Assembly (NCBI GenBank): GCA_905221605.1
Contig: CAJNDS010002350.1
Location: forward strand, 374,501 to 438,500
DNA length: 64,000 nucleotides
DNA from: Symbiodinium natans
Taxonomy: Eukaryota > Sar > Dinophyceae > Suessiales > Symbiodiniaceae
Direction of reading: 5' to 3'
Shown here: positions 61,735 through 64,000 of the stretch, piece after piece
How the letters are laid out: each line of letters begins with the position of its first letter
How positions within the stretch are numbered: position 1 is the stretch's first letter
Made by a program: the position numbers and the translations under genes
The notes under the pieces: model-generated
Database searches by the model: none
Told to the model about the DNA's origin: nothing
The model's input: the letters and a program-made list of their open reading frames with translations, nothing else

Positions 61735-61836
61735 TTTAATCGTAAACGGCATAGCCCTTTAGGATTAGATGTTTTACATCTAATCGTAAACCGCGTAGCG
61801 CTTTAGGATTAAATCTTTGATTTAATCGTAAACCTT
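61735..61836 (-). repeat. 44-bp repeat with covarying hairpins over the capsid gene 3' end
   Basis: Two full units and a partial third, spaced 44 bp. Each has the invariant AATCGTAAAC and CTTTAGGATTA with two hairpins. Large hairpin: GATTAGATG/CATCTAATC (61763-61785) in one unit and GATTAAATC/GATTTAATC (61807-61827) in the other. Small hairpin: GGC-ATA-GCC (61748-61756) and CGC-GTA-GCG (61792-61800). Where units differ, both arms change and pairing is kept. The capsid stop codon (61822-61824) lies inside one arm. Confidence 0.8.
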
Positions 61837-63252
61837 TAAACCTAAATCCTTAATCTCTAATATTTGTTCCGACAGTAATGATATATAAATATTATCAGGC
61901 ATAGCAGTAGTTGTTATTGAAGCATTTGCAGGTTTAACTTTTACTAACATCTGTTGTCCAGCGCGTGTATTAATTCCAGTATATGAACTATCAGGCACTT
62001 TTTCAAATGAAAACCCAAATACAAATTGACGGTCACGATATTGTCTAAAATCAATTGACATTGAGTGTTGATGAAACATTGGAAGATTTAATGCCTTTCT
62101 TAAGTGATAATAGCATTCTTGAAGTGATGTAATCGGATACTCGGCATATAGTTTAGAACCTAATTGTATTTGCATTTGTAAATCAAAATTATTGTCATAA
62201 ATTCCTTCAGTTTGTTCGTCTGATTGTTGTTGTGGGTGATAGACACGACAAAACTCTTTGTCACAGTATTCGTAACCTGTGCTTGGGTCTCCTTCCTTGT
62301 AAAATGTAATGAATGATGCTACTAATTTTGATACTGAACGGATGACTTGGACGTTAATATCAGTTGTGCCTTTTACTGATTGAGATTGAGTAATATAAGT
62401 TGTATAAGTAATGGGCAGGCCTTTTCCTTCTAAAAGATGTTTTACATATTCATTATTTAAGTTATTATCAAGGGTGCAAACATCACAAACAACACGAGCA
62501 TTATTAATTTCCCAATCAGTGCTTGTATTTCTAAATTCAGCGTCTGCTTCTGTGGCAGGATTAACATCAGTTACAAATCTATTTCCTACAGCGTCCGTTG
62601 TGACATCTTCAGGGTCAATTACACAATCAGTAGCATTAGTCACCAATTCTAATTCAATTGTTAAATTTCCCATATACTTTAAAGGCAAATACTTAAATTG
62701 ACTGAATAAACCACATAAGGGCTTAAATCCAACAATCATTTTATCCTTAAAGCCTTGACAAGTTAAACCATTCACTTCATATTTTAGTCTTGTGTCATTA
62801 TCATTAACGAGAGTTTTAATTTCATCATCATATCTATAACCGAACCCTTCATTTGCTTCATCTTTTCTTGCACCTTGAGACATCATTTTAGAGAACATAT
62901 GATGAACACGGTTATAATTATCAAAATCTTCAACAACCTGATTACCGGCAATAATTCGCATTCGTCTGAAAAAACTATAAGGAGGAGATAATGGACGGAG
63001 TTTGTTATTATATGTTCCAATGTCAAGATTTTGTAATGTAAAAAAAATTCTTACTGATTGAGGGTCTAACCACGCGTTGTCTTCAGCATTTAATGAAAAT
63101 TTCAATACACGGTTACCACTTGTAGGCTTATAGATATTTGAACCAGAAGGCCAGAATGTAACACTTCTTCTACCAGTAATATAACTTGAACCTTTGTTTA
63201 ATTTAAATGACAGGTTGTCAATGAGGATATCTTCCGGACTAAAAGTTTCCAT
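61822..63252 (-). CDS. MCP: Major capsid protein, double jelly-roll type
   Basis: 476 residues. It would form the pseudo-hexameric capsomers of an icosahedral shell. Family-like phrases: WLDPQSVRIFFTLQNLD, the SPPYSFFRRMRIIAGNQVVE stretch followed by DFDNYNRVHHMFSKMM, PLKYMGNLTIELELV, and the late LPMFHQHSMSIDFRQYRDRQ with FVFGFSFEKVPDS. These match PLV capsid proteins as I know them; the double jelly-roll assignment comes from that resemblance, not from a fold calculation. ATG at 63252 has a TCTATAAA element 17 nt upstream. Its C-terminal codons (KVYD, stop) fall in the 44-bp hairpin repeat. No frameshift. Confidence 0.88.
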   Translation of the reverse strand: METFSPEDILIDNLSFKLNKGSSYITGRRSVTFWPSGSNIYKPTSGNRVLKFSLNAEDNAWLDPQSVRIFFTLQNLDIGTYNNKLRPLSPPYSFFRRMRIIAGNQVVEDFDNYNRVHHMFSKMMSQGARKDEANEGFGYRYDDEIKTLVNDNDTRLKYEVNGLTCQGFKDKMIVGFKPLCGLFSQFKYLPLKYMGNLTIELELVTNATDCVIDPEDVTTDAVGNRFVTDVNPATEADAEFRNTSTDWEINNARVVCDVCTLDNNLNNEYVKHLLEGKGLPITYTTYITQSQSVKGTTDINVQVIRSVSKLVASFITFYKEGDPSTGYEYCDKEFCRVYHPQQQSDEQTEGIYDNNFDLQMQIQLGSKLYAEYPITSLQECYYHLRKALNLPMFHQHSMSIDFRQYRDRQFVFGFSFEKVPDSSYTGINTRAGQQMLVKVKPANASITTTAMPDNIYISLLSEQILEIKDLGLKVYD

Positions 63253-63269
63253 AATTATATATTCATTTA

Positions 63270-63273
63270 TAGA
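63270..63273 (-). promoter_or_regulatory. TCTA box upstream of the capsid gene
   Basis: The minus strand reads TTTTTCTATAAATGAATATA before the ATG; the TCTA overlaps a TATAAA-like string, 17 nt upstream. Confidence 0.5.
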
Positions 63274-63311
63274 AAAAAATAAATAATATTTGATTAAATA
63301 TTTTTAAATAC

Positions 63312-63512
63312 TTACTCAAATATATTAAACTTAAACTTAATATTATTTTCAGATTTATTTTTACCTTTTTTCTTCATCTCATTTACAATATCTTTAGTAT
63401 CTTCATTATTCTCAACTAACTTTCTTATTTCGTCATAACTGTTCTGTTTAAACTTTTTCTCTTGTTTAGGCTTTTCAATTTTTTCATAACTATTAGATTT
63501 ATAAGCAAACAT
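63312..63512 (-). CDS. Small Lys-rich viral ORF
   Basis: 66 residues, MFAYKSNSYEKIEKPKQEKK..., highly charged, with NSYDEIRKLVENNEDTKDIV. It lies 59 bp upstream of the capsid gene on the same strand. No family recognised and no TCTA box. It could be a small DNA-binding or scaffold protein. Confidence 0.5.
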   Translation of the reverse strand: MFAYKSNSYEKIEKPKQEKKFKQNSYDEIRKLVENNEDTKDIVNEMKKKGKNKSENNIKFKFNIFE

Positions 63513-63573
63513 TATTAATACTATTGAGAAATTAATTAAATTGTTACAAATGTTTCACATTTTGAAGAATTTC

Positions 63574-63602
63574 ATTAAAAATAAGTTTCACTTATTTTTA
63601 AT
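63574..63602. terminator. 13-bp perfect 3'-end hairpin
   Basis: ATTAAAAATAAGT (63574-63586), loop TTC, ACTTATTTTTAAT (63590-63602). The stop codon of the right-edge gene (63598-63600) lies in the right arm. Confidence 0.85.
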
Positions 63603-64000
63603 CAAATTGTTGCATAAACTCATCACTTGTTATTGGTAAATTCCCTTCTTTATTATGAACATTGCCTATATCTTGATATGAATGATTTTGCAAGGGGTCT
63701 AATGTTCCCTTATTTAATGTTATACTACCTTTATCAAACATACTAACAACATCTCCGGCATTTCGTATTCGTAAATTAGTTCCCGTATCTTCCGGTCTCT
63801 GACTTGAAACAAAAGGAGAACCATAACTCCTACTTCTGAAAATATTACCATAATCATTATTAATTTGTTGCCCCACCGCTGAACCTAAACTATGACTAAT
63901 TATATCAGTAATTCCTGAAAGTTGTTTACCGTCAACTTCTATAGTTTCGTCTTTAATAAATTTATTAACATCTTTATATCTTTTCGTTTGTTGTGTCTGA
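63598..64000 (-). CDS. Partial viral ORF running off the window edge
   Basis: The frame stays open from the window edge to a stop at 63598, 134 codons without an ATG, so the start is outside. Readable parts include KRYKDVNKFIKDETIEVDGK, SGITDIISHSLGSAVGQQIN and GNIFRSRSYGSPFVSSQRPE. The TDIISHSLGSAVG segment is small-residue and mildly hydrophobic. I do not recognise it; position next to the capsid gene makes a minor virion protein possible, but that is a guess. Confidence 0.55.
   Translation of the reverse strand, partial: QTQQTKRYKDVNKFIKDETIEVDGKQLSGITDIISHSLGSAVGQQINNDYGNIFRSRSYGSPFVSSQRPEDTGTNLRIRNAGDVVSMFDKGSITLNKGTLDPLQNHSYQDIGNVHNKEGNLPITSDEFMQQFD

Larger units (their letters stand above)
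45662..64000. mobile_element. Integrated Polinton-like virus (PLV)-type element, left part; continues past the window
   Basis: An AT-rich, compact module with short intergenic gaps. It holds a protein-primed PolB (45662-56640, interrupted), three small proteins, packaging ATPase (57737), GIY-YIG nuclease (58575), a small possibly myristoylated protein (59147), S74-type fibre (59376-61684), major capsid protein (61822-63252), a 66-aa ORF and a partial ORF at the right edge. PolB plus packaging ATPase plus jelly-roll capsid defines Polintons/PLVs/virophages. No integrase, minor capsid protein or maturation protease is identified; these could lie to the right. The left boundary is set only by the PolB start: no terminal inverted repeat can be tested because the right end is absent. 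The host genes to the left argue for integration. Confidence 0.85.

Overview
The window reads as a piece of a dinoflagellate nuclear genome carrying a DNA-virus insertion. Evidence for the host: genes are chopped into many short exons, some introns have GC or GA donors, TTTAGGG-type telomere-like repeats and their TTTATAGGG variant are scattered inside introns and spacers, microsatellites are abundant, and the recognisable proteins (a long PPR protein, an 'ELYAG' methyltransferase-like family, a substrate-binding-domain/Cys-rich/multi-TM/TIR receptor-like protein) are of kinds common in dinoflagellates. Species cannot be named from the window.

Layout. 1-7 kb: microsatellites, telomere-like arrays, a 100-N assembly gap (4122-4221), a 309-bp duplication, and one minus-strand gene (1494-3496). 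7.4-18.3 kb: exons of a very large minus-strand receptor-like gene. 19.3-20.9 kb: organelle-type ribosomal protein uL11 (minus). 20.7-23.5 kb: a PPR RNA-binding protein (minus). 25.0-26.5 kb: cytosolic ribosomal protein eS6 in about nine exons (minus). 26.5-42.6 kb: gene-poor sequence with a HAD-type phosphatase-like gene near 30.5-31 kb, several unrecognised exon-like pieces and microsatellites. 43.2-44.7 kb: two intronless plus-strand ORFs of unknown function.

From about 45.66 kb to the right edge the sequence becomes strongly AT-rich and gene-dense. It encodes a virus-like module: protein-primed family B DNA polymerase, small zinc-ribbon proteins, FtsK/HerA-type packaging ATPase, GIY-YIG endonuclease, a fibre with an S74-type auto-processing chaperone, and a double-jelly-roll-type major capsid protein. 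This is the gene complement of a Polinton-like virus (PLV)/Polinton/virophage relative; it runs off the right edge. Short TCTA boxes precede five start codons, and four strong hairpins lie exactly at 3' gene ends, overlapping or abutting stop codons, as in giant viruses and virophages. A 44-bp repeat with covarying hairpins sits over the capsid gene's stop codon.

The viral polymerase gene is split by a 7056-bp Ty1/copia retrotransposon on the minus strand (45929-52984), with 79-bp LTRs differing at one base, a tRNA-iMet-like primer site, a purine tract and a 5-bp target duplication (CATAT). The polymerase frame is continuous across the insertion once the element and one target copy are discounted, so the virus carried an intact polymerase when the retrotransposon landed.
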